Shown here: positions 8,886-16,126 of the stretch, in pieces
How positions within the stretch are numbered: the stretch's first letter is position 1
Layout of the letters: every line of letters begins with the position of its first letter
NCBI RefSeq assembly: GCF_001683915.1
Contig: NZ_LXTT01000130.1
Coordinates: 110,817 to 174,816 of the forward strand
Source: Allomuricauda sp. CP2A
GTDB taxonomy: Bacteria > Bacteroidota > Bacteroidia > Flavobacteriales > Flavobacteriaceae
Direction: 5' to 3'
Length of the DNA: 64,000 nt
Program-made: the position numbers and the translations under genes
Notes under the pieces: model-generated
Seen by the model: the letters and a program-made list of their open reading frames with translations, nothing else
Databases searched by the model: none
Told to the model about the DNA's origin: nothing

Positions 8886-11000
8886 CTAAAAACTATATTG
8901 TATAAAGGCAGATAGATTCCTTCCGGGGTCATTGATGGGCACCCGACCATAATCTGCTTGGTTCACAAAGGAAAAGTTCAAATGATTATTGTAGGCTACA
9001 TCAAAAATGTTGGATGCGGCAATGCCAACCGTCAAATGTTCAAAGGGTTTTGCCCCAAAACTTAAATCCACAATCCCGTAACCAACCGTACTTTGCTCTC
9101 CAAAGGAATTCGCAATATTGGATTGTTCGGAAGTCAGCGTATAAGTGGCCTTGGTCCAAAATTTCTCCTTTTCAAAACTTAAATTGAAACGGGTCACCAA
9201 AGGTGGTGTCAACGGAAGGGATTCATCCAAATCCTGATTTTTGGCATACACATAAGATAGCTCCGTCTTAAAGGCAAAATCATCCAAGAAAGCCAGTTCC
9301 CCAAAAACTTCAAAGCCGGTTTTATAAGCTTTGTCCAAATTGGTGAACCGTTTTACTTCGGTGGGTTCTGCCATGGGCATGTACTTTTTGTCCAAGGTCG
9401 GGTCTATCACGGCAACAATATAATCCTCGTACATGGCATAATAGACCGATGCGCCATAATCCAATCGGTTGAACGGGTAGCCCTCAAAACGGGTATTGGC
9501 CTTTACACCCAACTCAAACTGATTGTTTACTTCGGCATCCAAATAGGGATTACCCACATATTCGTAAGGATCCTGACCTACTGTAAAATGGTTGATGAAG
9601 TGCTCGATCATATTTGCGGAACGCACTCCTCTACCATAAGCCAACTCAAATAACAAATTGGATGTGGCCATATATTTAAATGATGCTGTTGTACTAAAGT
9701 TATGCTCCGTTCTTGTATCCAAATCGGGATATTCCGCAACAAAATCATCTGCTGGCGCATCTGTTTTGGAGCGCACCACATCGTACCTTGCCCCAGCGTT
9801 CAACAAAAGTTTTTCAGTTAGTGGATATTTTCCTTCCACAAATGCTCCGTAGTCATCAATTTGGGAATCTTGCCAAACCTCATCCACAAATTCCATGGGC
9901 ATGGGGAGTGCTTCCCCGGTCATCATGTTCCTTTTCACCAAGCGGGTCCTGGCTCCGGTTCTCCCCACGGAAAAGGCATCTACCCCAGTGTAAAGTTTAA
10001 AGTTCTCAACAGGTCTCCATTCCAGTTCAATTCTACCACCAACAGTAAGGGCATCAACTTCTGATACGGCCTCCATCATCATAAAAGTTGGACGCAATTC
10101 ATTCGTCATAAGATGGTCCACTTTGGAGCGATATATCTTGGCACTCAGGGTTTTTAGTCCATCTGAAATATTGTCCAGTTTATAATCCACGGAAAGCACA
10201 TTGCTGTTATCCTCTTCTGTATCCATGGGAAGGCCGGCATGTAGCACATCCCTTCCAAAAGACTGTCGGAATCCAAGTTGAATCCGCTGATTTTCTGTTG
10301 GATTGTACCCCAACTGAACACCATAATCTGTACTCTTGAAGGATGACGGCACCTCATTCCCATCACCGTCTTCGTAGTTCCCAAAATCACGTAATCCAAA
10401 ATTGAGGTTGACATCGAACTCTTCCCCAACGTATTTTACATTGGCATAACTGGTAATGGCGTTTCCATTGTTTTCACCTCCAAAATTCACTTTTCCGTGG
10501 TATCCTTTTTCCTGTTTTTCAACTTCTTGGGTCACCAAATTCACAATTCCACCAAAGGTGGGGCCATACCTAAAGGTGTAAGGTCCCTTTACAACCTCGA
10601 CCCGTTCTATTTCTTCCGGTATAACATGAGTTGTAATGGGATCCATACGGTTGGGGCATGCATGCATCACCTTGGTTCCTCCGTTAAATTGAACGTTCAG
10701 TTGTTCATATTGTGTGGCACGAAATGATGGATCTATGGCATAATTGCCCCTTTTGATCAAGGCAAAACCATTGATGTCCTTAAATAGGTCCGCCACATTC
10801 TTGGATTGAACGATTTTCTTCTCGGGTTCGCTTGTAAAAGCTGAAAAAACAGGGTCTGTTTTTCGTTCTCCTTCTACCAAGACCTCATCCAATTTCACTA
10901 GTTTATTGGATAGAGTATCCTGAGGGGATTGTACTTGGGCATAGGACACACCTGTCCCAAAAAGCAAAACGCAAAGTTTTGCCATTGCAATTCTATTCAT
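8886..11000 (-). CDS. TonB-dependent outer-membrane receptor, OprC/NosA-like, predicted copper importer
   Basis: The 704-residue protein has a signal peptide (cleavage near SYAQ), a TonB-box-like region, a plug domain and a 22-strand barrel ending in Phe (FIQYSF). The plug contains HACPNRMDP, giving Cys115-x3-Met119. The first part of the barrel contains VDHLMTN, giving His296-x-Met298. Pseudomonas OprC binds copper through a CxxxM-HxM set (Cys143, Met147, His323, Met325 as I recall), and the spacing between the two pairs is nearly identical. Function as copper uptake is therefore a specific inference, not just a generic siderophore call. Upstream in the same operon is a small CDGKC-containing membrane protein. 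Confidence 0.88.
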   Translation of the reverse strand: MNRIAMAKLCVLLFGTGVSYAQVQSPQDTLSNKLVKLDEVLVEGERKTDPVFSAFTSEPEKKIVQSKNVADLFKDINGFALIKRGNYAIDPSFRATQYEQLNVQFNGGTKVMHACPNRMDPITTHVIPEEIERVEVVKGPYTFRYGPTFGGIVNLVTQEVEKQEKGYHGKVNFGGENNGNAITSYANVKYVGEEFDVNLNFGLRDFGNYEDGDGNEVPSSFKSTDYGVQLGYNPTENQRIQLGFRQSFGRDVLHAGLPMDTEEDNSNVLSVDYKLDNISDGLKTLSAKIYRSKVDHLMTNELRPTFMMMEAVSEVDALTVGGRIELEWRPVENFKLYTGVDAFSVGRTGARTRLVKRNMMTGEALPMPMEFVDEVWQDSQIDDYGAFVEGKYPLTEKLLLNAGARYDVVRSKTDAPADDFVAEYPDLDTRTEHNFSTTASFKYMATSNLLFELAYGRGVRSANMIEHFINHFTVGQDPYEYVGNPYLDAEVNNQFELGVKANTRFEGYPFNRLDYGASVYYAMYEDYIVAVIDPTLDKKYMPMAEPTEVKRFTNLDKAYKTGFEVFGELAFLDDFAFKTELSYVYAKNQDLDESLPLTPPLVTRFNLSFEKEKFWTKATYTLTSEQSNIANSFGEQSTVGYGIVDLSFGAKPFEHLTVGIAASNIFDVAYNNHLNFSFVNQADYGRVPINDPGRNLSAFIQYSF

Positions 11001-11031
11001 TTTTGATTTTATGTTTAAGATTATACCTGTT

Positions 11032-11049
11032 CGGCAATGGTGTTTGCCG
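11032..11049 (-). promoter_or_regulatory. intercistronic hairpin before the OprC-like receptor gene
   Basis: CGGCAA and TTGCCG form a 6-bp stem with a 6-base loop in the gap between the small membrane protein gene and the receptor gene. It could set mRNA stability or attenuate transcription; no U-tract follows on the minus strand, so it is not a standard terminator. Confidence 0.4.
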
Positions 11050-11064
11050 TTTTATTGATACATC

Positions 11065-11457
11065 TTAAACCATAGGAGGTTTATATGCGGTATTGCTATA
11101 GCTGAAGGAATAGTTGTTGTTGTAGTGGAAATATGTTTTTTCCACTTCCGCTGTATTCTGTAGACCAAAATTCAAGGGCTCAACCAAAAAGACCAATACT
11201 TGTTCCCAACCTATTATGGGCATGGGCTGTTCATCATCAGTCTGTGCTTGGAGCATTTGGGCCAACATGCATTTACCGTCGCAGTTAAGCTCCGGTTTGT
11301 CCTTGTTCTCGCAAAGTTGCTCAATAAAACCGTCCCTATCAATGCTATAATAGAGGTACATCGAGGAAAAGCGCAGGTTGCTCATCAAAATAAAGGCCGT
11401 AAAAAGACAAGTAACGACAAGCTGCTTTTTAGATATATGTTGTGATGACCCGAGCAA
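11065..11457 (-). CDS. small membrane/periplasmic protein with CDGKC motif, paired with the copper-type receptor
   Basis: This 130-residue protein has an N-terminal hydrophobic helix (about residues 12-33) and then CENKDKPELNCDGKCML, a three-cysteine cluster (about residues 49-63) on the non-cytoplasmic side. It continues to a Tyr/Asn-rich tail. I recall similar CDGKC proteins beside TonB receptors in Flavobacteriia, but there is no named function. The cysteine cluster and the receptor's copper signature suggest metal handling; that is inference. The start used is TTG, since no ATG occurs before the hydrophobic helix, and a perfect -7 element lies 26 bases upstream of it. It is transcribed ahead of the receptor. 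Confidence 0.7.
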   Translation of the reverse strand: MLGSSQHISKKQLVVTCLFTAFILMSNLRFSSMYLYYSIDRDGFIEQLCENKDKPELNCDGKCMLAQMLQAQTDDEQPMPIIGWEQVLVFLVEPLNFGLQNTAEVEKTYFHYNNNYSFSYSNTAYKPPMV

Positions 11458-11483
11458 AAGTTTTCAATTACCAGATAGAAATG

Positions 11484-11491
11484 CAAATATA
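11484..11491 (-). promoter_or_regulatory. -7 promoter element for the CDGKC protein / copper-type receptor operon
   Basis: The minus strand reads TATATTTG, a perfect TAnnTTTG match, 26 bases before the TTG start of the small membrane protein. Confidence 0.62.
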
Positions 11492-11577
11492 AGTCTGCGG
11501 AAAATACTATTGCCTGATAATAATCATACATTAACACATATTGGAGGTTTATTGGCCCCAACAATAATTTAGATCCT

Positions 11578-11585
11578 TAAATTTG
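11578..11585 (+). promoter_or_regulatory. promoter of the 11605 lipoprotein gene
   Basis: TAAATTTG matches the -7 consensus, 19 bases before the ATG. A TTG at 11552-11554 sits 23 bases upstream as a possible -33 element. It is divergent from the copper-type operon promoter 90 bases away. Confidence 0.6.
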
Positions 11586-11604
11586 TACTGCGTAAATCAA
11601 ATCC

Positions 11605-12039
11605 ATGAAAAAATTTATTTTTTTATCCGTTTTAATCATCTCCACAACATTCTCATCTTGTAAGGAAGTGAAAAAAGCCCCTGAAGGCCCCACCCAAATG
11701 GAAAAAGTAATGGCCATCCATGACGAGGTGATGCCCAAAATGGGAACCATTGGCAAATTAGTGGGTGAACTCAAAGCAAAAGTGGACACTACCGAAATGG
11801 GCCAAAAGTACGAGGTTGCCATGAAAGACCTTCAGGAAGCGAACACCGCAATGATGGATTGGATGAAAGATTTTGGGGACCGGTTTAATTCCGATGAAAT
11901 ATTGAACGGCAAGGAGCTTTCCGAAGAAAAACAGCAATGGCTGGACGAAGAGGAAGAAAAGGTGAAAGTGGTCAAGGAAAAAATCAACGGCAGCATTGAG
12001 AGGGCCCAAACCCTGCTTGCCAAGGACACCGTACAATAA
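11605..12039 (+). CDS. small helical lipoprotein (flavobacterial, often labelled 'viral A-type inclusion protein')
   Basis: The 144-residue product has a signal peptide and lipobox FSSC (Cys19), then an acidic, almost wholly helical domain. The segment around residues 32-50 (MEKVMAIHDEVMPKMGTIG) is rich in Met and His, a pattern that can bind soft metals. The gene is divergent from the predicted copper-uptake operon, so a role in metal binding in the periplasm is possible but unproven. The 'inclusion protein' label sometimes given to such sequences reflects coiled-coil similarity only. It converges on gldD with no gap. Confidence 0.75.
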   Translation: MKKFIFLSVLIISTTFSSCKEVKKAPEGPTQMEKVMAIHDEVMPKMGTIGKLVGELKAKVDTTEMGQKYEVAMKDLQEANTAMMDWMKDFGDRFNSDEILNGKELSEEKQQWLDEEEEKVKVVKEKINGSIERAQTLLAKDTVQ

Positions 12040-12597
12040 TCACTTTTTCCATCGTAAACTTTCCATAATTCTCCTGATGTCGTTCTGTAGGTACATGGCC
12101 GCGGGAAGAATGGAATCGTAATTGGGCTTGGCATAAAAGTAGAGTGACCCGGTTACAAAGTGCTCCGTACTGTCGGTCACATAAAATTGGGATTGGGAGG
12201 CAGCATTGCCACTTACTTCGTAAAACATGCCATATACGCCATCCTCTGGGTTCACAAAAGGCTGGTCAATAATGTTGTCCGCTTTCCTTACGTGCTCATA
12301 GGACAGTTTTTGGGCATCTACCAACAAAGTGTCCAAGTTTCCGTTCACAGCTTTGTAGGTAAGATAGATGGATCCCTTCATCATGGGATAGTCCAAAACC
12401 AAGGAGCAGTCCGTGTTCTCCTTTATATTGGAGAATGTATTCTTATCAAAAGTGTAGGGACAATCAATTGCAGATTCGGCATAATTGGCCATTGGATAGT
12501 CCAAACGAAGCATAGCTTTAGGTTTGGGCTGAACATCATCCTTACAGCTGACCACAAGAATCGTCAAAAACAAATAAAAAAGAAGGTTATGCTTCAT
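12040..12597 (-). CDS. gldD: gliding motility lipoprotein GldD
   Basis: GldD is one of the lipoproteins required for gliding motility and type IX secretion-linked adhesin movement in Flavobacterium johnsoniae. The 185-residue protein has a lipobox VVSC (Cys18), followed by the typical KPKAMLRLDYP segment and a C-terminal LRWKK. The start overlaps the end of gldE by 11 bases, so the two are translationally coupled. The order mutY-ssb-gldE-gldD agrees with the arrangement I know from other Flavobacteriaceae and supports the call. Confidence 0.93.
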   Translation of the reverse strand: MKHNLLFYLFLTILVVSCKDDVQPKPKAMLRLDYPMANYAESAIDCPYTFDKNTFSNIKENTDCSLVLDYPMMKGSIYLTYKAVNGNLDTLLVDAQKLSYEHVRKADNIIDQPFVNPEDGVYGMFYEVSGNAASQSQFYVTDSTEHFVTGSLYFYAKPNYDSILPAAMYLQNDIRRIMESLRWKK

Positions 12598-13897
12598 GGG
12601 GCAGTGTAACTTTTATGCGTTTTAATCTTTTTCTGTCCAGATTCTCCACAATGAACTCATAGTTGTTGAAGAGCACTTTTTCACCGCGTTTGGGAAAACT
12701 TCCCGAAATCTCCAATACAAACCCGGCAATGGTTTCTGACTCTCCCTTTTTTGATTCAAACTCCTCCTCATTTTCAATCTTCACCACCCTATAAAAGTCT
12801 TTTAGTGCCGTTTTTCCATCAAAAACGTAATTGTGTTCGTCCAATTTCGAGAAAACAAGGTCTTCATCATCAAATTCATCGCTGATATCGCCCACTATTT
12901 CCTCAATAATGTCCTCCAAGGTTACAATGCCCGATGTTCCGCCGTATTCATCCACCACCACGGCCAAATGGTTCTTCATATCCTGAAATTCCAACAAGAG
13001 ATCATCCAGTTTTTTATTCTCCGGAACAAAATAGGGTTCACGGATCAGTGACATCCAATTAAAGGTCTTTCGGTCTATGTAGGGCAAAAGGTCCTTCACA
13101 TAGAGAACGCCCAGCACGTTGTCCATATTTTCCGAGAAAACGGGAATCCGTGAGTATCCATTTTTTTTGATTTCCTGAAGAACCTCTGGGAATTTCATTT
13201 TCTCGTTGAGGGCAAAAATATCTATCCGGGGGCGCATTACCTGCTTGGTGTCCGTGTTGCCGAAGGTAACAATGCCTTCCAAAATCTTCTGTTCCTCCTT
13301 TGTGGTGTCCCCCTCCGAAGCCAATTCCAAGGCCTGGGACAGATGGTTGACGTTGAAACTGGATTTCTGTTTTCCCAACTTATCCTCCAAAAAAAGGGTG
13401 GCGGAACGCATGGGAGCGCTCAAGGGGGTAAACATAAAGCTCAATCCTTTTAAGGGCAAGGCCATGAAATACGAAAATTGTACCCGGTTTCTATTGGCAT
13501 ATATTTTTGGAAGGATTTCCCCAAACATCAAGATCAGGAATGTGGCGACCACCACTTCCAACAAAAAACGCCAAGTTCCTTCAATTTCTGAAAAAATGGT
13601 ATTTCCAATGGAACTGAACAACAGCACAATACCAATATTGATGGCGTTGTTTGCAATAAGGATGGTAGCAAGCAGTTTTTTGGGCTTCTCCAATAATCGA
13701 ACGATCAGTTTTCCTCGGGATGTGTCCTTTTCCTGCATCTCGTTCAAATCGGTTTGGGAAAGGCCAAACAGGGCCACTTCAGCTCCCGAAATCATGGCCG
13801 ATCCACCTAGAAGAAGCAAAAGCACGACTATTTTTATGGTGAAGATACCATTAACCGCTGCGAAGAAAAACACCAAACAATGGGGCTCAGGATCCAA
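12587..13897 (-). CDS. gldE: gliding motility-associated protein GldE (CNNM/CBS membrane protein)
   Basis: The 436-residue protein has an N-terminal membrane region of about four helices in the CNNM (DUF21) class (residues ~15-190). A pair of CBS domains follows (about 205-330, with MRPRIDIFALN and VVVDEYGGTSGIVTLEDIIEEIVGDI), and then a CorC/HlyC transporter-associated domain. In F. johnsoniae GldE supports GldD function in gliding. The fold also resembles Mg/Co efflux proteins, so ion transport is the alternative. It lies 23 bases after ssb and overlaps gldD. An earlier part of the reading frame (MDPEPHCLVFF...) may not be translated; a later start is possible. Confidence 0.93.
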   Translation of the reverse strand: MDPEPHCLVFFFAAVNGIFTIKIVVLLLLLGGSAMISGAEVALFGLSQTDLNEMQEKDTSRGKLIVRLLEKPKKLLATILIANNAINIGIVLLFSSIGNTIFSEIEGTWRFLLEVVVATFLILMFGEILPKIYANRNRVQFSYFMALPLKGLSFMFTPLSAPMRSATLFLEDKLGKQKSSFNVNHLSQALELASEGDTTKEEQKILEGIVTFGNTDTKQVMRPRIDIFALNEKMKFPEVLQEIKKNGYSRIPVFSENMDNVLGVLYVKDLLPYIDRKTFNWMSLIREPYFVPENKKLDDLLLEFQDMKNHLAVVVDEYGGTSGIVTLEDIIEEIVGDISDEFDDEDLVFSKLDEHNYVFDGKTALKDFYRVVKIENEEEFESKKGESETIAGFVLEISGSFPKRGEKVLFNNYEFIVENLDRKRLKRIKVTLPHEA

Positions 13898-13920
13898 ATT
13901 GAATTGCTTTAAACTTGTAT

Positions 13921-14379
13921 TTAAAAGGGTAGGTCGTCATCCTCTTCAGTATCATCAATAGGAGCTTCTGGCGCAGAAGGTTTAGTGGGCCCACTCTGAG
14001 GTTGGGTTCCAGATGTTTGTTGCGCATTGGCCATACTCTCCTTTTTGGTGGTCAAGAAGGTAAAGTCCTGCACATGCACCTCTGTAGTGTACCGCATATT
14101 ACCATCTTCCCCTTGCCATTGCCTGTTCTTGAGTCTTCCTTCCACATATACCTTATCTCCTTTGCTAAGGTACTTTTCACAAATTTCAGCGGCCTTGTTC
14201 CTCACCACAATATTGTGCCAATCTGTATTGGTGACCTTCTCCCCAGTCTGCCTATTGGTATAGGTCTCGTTGGTGGCCAAAGGAAATCGCCCAATGCAGT
14301 TGCCTCCTTCAAAATAGTGCATTTTCACTTCGTCTCCCAAATGCCCGATCAGCATTACTTTATTCAATGTTCCGCTCAT
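13921..14379 (-). CDS. ssb: single-stranded DNA-binding protein
   Basis: The 152-residue protein has an OB-fold domain at residues 1-110 (MSGTLNKVMLIGHLGDEV, with NTDWHNIVVRNKAAE), a Gln/Pro/Ser-rich flexible linker, and the acidic tail DDDLPF that recruits replication and repair partners. It coats single-stranded DNA during replication and recombination. Placement between mutY and gldE, with 23-base gaps on each side, indicates a common transcript. Confidence 0.96.
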   Translation of the reverse strand: MSGTLNKVMLIGHLGDEVKMHYFEGGNCIGRFPLATNETYTNRQTGEKVTNTDWHNIVVRNKAAEICEKYLSKGDKVYVEGRLKNRQWQGEDGNMRYTTEVHVQDFTFLTTKKESMANAQQTSGTQPQSGPTKPSAPEAPIDDTEEDDDLPF

Positions 14380-14402
14380 ACGTCTTTAATTAGTCAAAAG
14401 TA

Positions 14403-15440
14403 CTAAATTTTAAATTTTTGAATGAAATCCGCGATCAAAACTGGAACGGGAAAAGCTTTTATTTTCTGCCATGAAATCCCATTTTCCAACAATTGTCCTG
14501 TTTTTAGGATCCAAAACTTGGTGTGCAAATGCTGATGGGAGAGTTTATGTGTGATGATATCATTATTATGTAAAGAAAGGGATTCCATTTCTGGAAAACC
14601 GTTCCCATGGGTCAATTTTTTCTCCATTTCCTCTTCATGAAGCTCTTTTTCTGATTCCAATAAGGGAAATTGATATAGGTTTTGCCATATTCCTCGTCCT
14701 TTTCGCTGTTCCAACAAGGTATTTTCTTCCCCATCCAGAAAAACCAAATAATTGAAATAACGGTTCTTGATCTTGGTCTTGTTCAATTTTACCGGAAGCA
14801 CATCCACTTTATTCTCTTTTAGGGCAACACAACTGTCCTGCAAGGGGCAATGAAGGCAGTAGGGTTTTTTTGGCGCACATTGTATGGCACCAAACTCCAT
14901 AATGCCTTGGTTATAATCCCGAATGTTCTTGGTATCCATCACCTCTCTGGCCAGTTCCTTAAAATATTTGGTTCCTTCGGAACTGTTGATGGGCAAATCC
15001 ACTCCAAAGTATCTGGCCAGCACGCGATATACATTGCCATCAACAACCGGTTCTGGGAGATCAAAGCAGATGGAAGCGATGGCACTTGCGGTATAATCGC
15101 CCACTCCTTTCAGGGATTTTAACCCTTTATAGGTTTTGGGAAATACACCGTCATAATCTTCCACAACCATTTTAGCAGTGGCATGGAGATTTCTGGCCCT
15201 GGAATAATAGCCCAGCCCCTGCCAGAGTTTCAAGACTTTTTCTTCTGAAGCACTCGCAAGATCATCCACGTTGGGGAAGGTTTCCAAAAACCTTTGATAA
15301 TACGGCATTCCCTGGACAACCCTGGTCTGTTGGAGAATGATTTCGGACAGCCAAATCTTGTAGGGATCGCGGGTTGAACGCCATGGAAGTTCCCGCTTAT
15401 TTGCACTGTACCACTCCAAAATTTTTTGAGAAAAAGACAT
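14403..15440 (-). CDS. mutY: A/G-specific adenine DNA glycosylase
   Basis: MutY removes adenine mispaired with 8-oxoguanine. The 345-residue protein has a helix-hairpin-helix glycosylase domain with SEIILQQT (catalytic Glu near residue 33) and VVDGNVYRVLAR (catalytic Asp near 134). A [4Fe-4S] loop with the C-x6-C-x2-C-x5-C pattern follows (CAPKKPYCLHCPLQDSC), and then a NUDIX-like C-terminal domain that reads 8-oxoG. The first gene of the mutY-ssb-gldE-gldD operon, it is divergent from the HU gene; a near -7 match (TACATTTT) lies upstream on the minus strand. Confidence 0.96.
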   Translation of the reverse strand: MSFSQKILEWYSANKRELPWRSTRDPYKIWLSEIILQQTRVVQGMPYYQRFLETFPNVDDLASASEEKVLKLWQGLGYYSRARNLHATAKMVVEDYDGVFPKTYKGLKSLKGVGDYTASAIASICFDLPEPVVDGNVYRVLARYFGVDLPINSSEGTKYFKELAREVMDTKNIRDYNQGIMEFGAIQCAPKKPYCLHCPLQDSCVALKENKVDVLPVKLNKTKIKNRYFNYLVFLDGEENTLLEQRKGRGIWQNLYQFPLLESEKELHEEEMEKKLTHGNGFPEMESLSLHNNDIITHKLSHQHLHTKFWILKTGQLLENGISWQKIKAFPVPVLIADFIQKFKI

Positions 15441-15521
15441 CTAGAAAAATACTATTGCCAAAATGTATGAGTTTATATACTTAAAATTAAAGGCTTTAAA
15501 CGAAAGATTAATTTTAATTTT

Positions 15522-15529
15522 TATATTTG
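15522..15529 (+). promoter_or_regulatory. -7 promoter element for the HU gene
   Basis: TATATTTG is a perfect -7 consensus 34 bases before the HU ATG; the upstream DNA is strongly AT-rich. Confidence 0.62.
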
Positions 15530-15563
15530 CAAGCCGAAAAAATAAGAAAAATAATCAAGAGAA

Positions 15564-15854
15564 ATGACGAAAGCAGATATTGTAACTAGAATCTCAGAAA
15601 AACTAGGAATTGAAAAAGGAGACGTACAAGCAACAGTAGAATCTTTTATGGAGGAGGTTAAGTCTTCCTTGGAAAACGGAGACAACGTTTATTTAAGAGG
15701 TTTTGGAAGCTTTATCATCAAGACAAGAGCGGAAAAAACAGGTAGGAACATTTCAAAGAACACTACCATCAAGATTCCAGCACACAACATTCCAGCCTTT
15801 AAACCGGCAAAAGTGTTTGTTGAGGGAGTTAAGAGCAACGTACAAGTAAAATAA
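15564..15854 (+). CDS. HU/IHF family DNA-binding protein
   Basis: A 96-residue nucleoid protein of the HU type that forms a dimer and bends DNA. It shows the helical N-terminal half (MTKADIVTRISEKLGIEKGDVQ), the GFGSFIIKTR beta hinge and the DNA-intercalating arm (GRNISKNTTIKIPAHNIPAFKPAK). The arm has NISKNTT where the commonest HU proteins have NPQTG-like sequence, as is seen in other Bacteroidota copies. It is the first gene in a tight cluster with a 29-residue basic protein and the RNase E/G gene. Confidence 0.95.
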   Translation: MTKADIVTRISEKLGIEKGDVQATVESFMEEVKSSLENGDNVYLRGFGSFIIKTRAEKTGRNISKNTTIKIPAHNIPAFKPAKVFVEGVKSNVQVK

Positions 15855-15867
15855 TATAACTAACACA

Positions 15868-15874
15868 AAAGGAG
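15868..15874 (+). promoter_or_regulatory. strong Shine-Dalgarno sequence before the 29-residue basic protein
   Basis: AAAGGAG lies 6 bases before the ATG at 15881, an ideal Shine-Dalgarno. Bacteroidota ribosomes normally sequester the anti-Shine-Dalgarno tail and most genes in this window lack such a site, so it is conspicuous here. Confidence 0.7.
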
Positions 15875-15880
15875 AGCCGT

Positions 15881-15970
15881 ATGCCGAGTGGTAAAAAAAG
15901 AAAAAGACATAAGGTAGCTACCCATAAGCGTAAAAAACGCAGGAGAGCTAACCGACACAAGAAAAAGTAG
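15881..15970 (+). CDS. 29-residue Lys/Arg/His-rich basic protein (probable ribosome- or RNA-associated)
   Basis: This gene encodes MPSGKKRKRHKVATHKRKKR followed by RRANRHKKK, with two thirds of the residues being Lys, Arg or His. It is too short for ordinary gene finders. I recognise it as a sequence that recurs almost unchanged in Bacteroidota next to HU and RNase E/G genes; conservation and its strong Shine-Dalgarno argue that it is translated. Composition resembles tiny ribosomal proteins such as bTHX, but the sequence is not the bTHX sequence I know, so ribosome association is inference. Its stop codon lies inside the following terminator-like hairpin. Confidence 0.8.
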   Translation: MPSGKKRKRHKVATHKRKKRRRANRHKKK

Positions 15971-15991
15971 TTGATAGCCAACTACTTTTTC
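15961..15991 (+). terminator. terminator-like hairpin overlapping the stop of the 29-residue gene
   Basis: GAAAAAGTAGTTG and CAACTACTTTTTC make a perfect 13-bp stem with a 5-base loop. The U-tract is within the stem, so it may be a partial or regulated terminator. Because it includes the last codons, a ribosome finishing the short gene would block its folding. Confidence 0.65.
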
Positions 15992-16006
15992 ATTTTGTAT
16001 TTAGAC

Positions 16007-16107
16007 GTTCTTTGACATAGAGATTCAAGAAACGAATTTCAGTCGGTTCGAAAAATAACCGATTCTATATATTGTTTAATCATTTATCCCAAAAATTGTA
16101 ATGGGAT
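16007..16107 (+). promoter_or_regulatory. structured leader of the RNase E/G gene: boxA-like motif and two hairpins
   Basis: GTTCTTTGACA at 16007-16017 resembles the boxA antitermination signal of rRNA leaders. It is followed by a hairpin at 16041-16064 (AGTCGGTT / AACCGATT, one G-U pair) and another at 16086-16107 (ATCCCA / TGGGAT). The second ends 19 bases before the GTG start. Leader hairpins are the site of RNase E autoregulation in Escherichia coli, so a similar feedback here is plausible. Confidence 0.45.
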
Positions 16108-16126
16108 AGATACAAAATCGATTCAG

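Noticed and set aside
13206..13961. 251-residue plus-strand frame opposite gldE
   Set aside because: Antisense to gldE; reading is Ser/Lys/Arg-rich without domain features.
16007..16017. Start of an rRNA operon suggested by the boxA-like motif
   Set aside because: No 16S rRNA sequence follows; the next gene is RNase E/G, so the motif is treated as an mRNA leader element.
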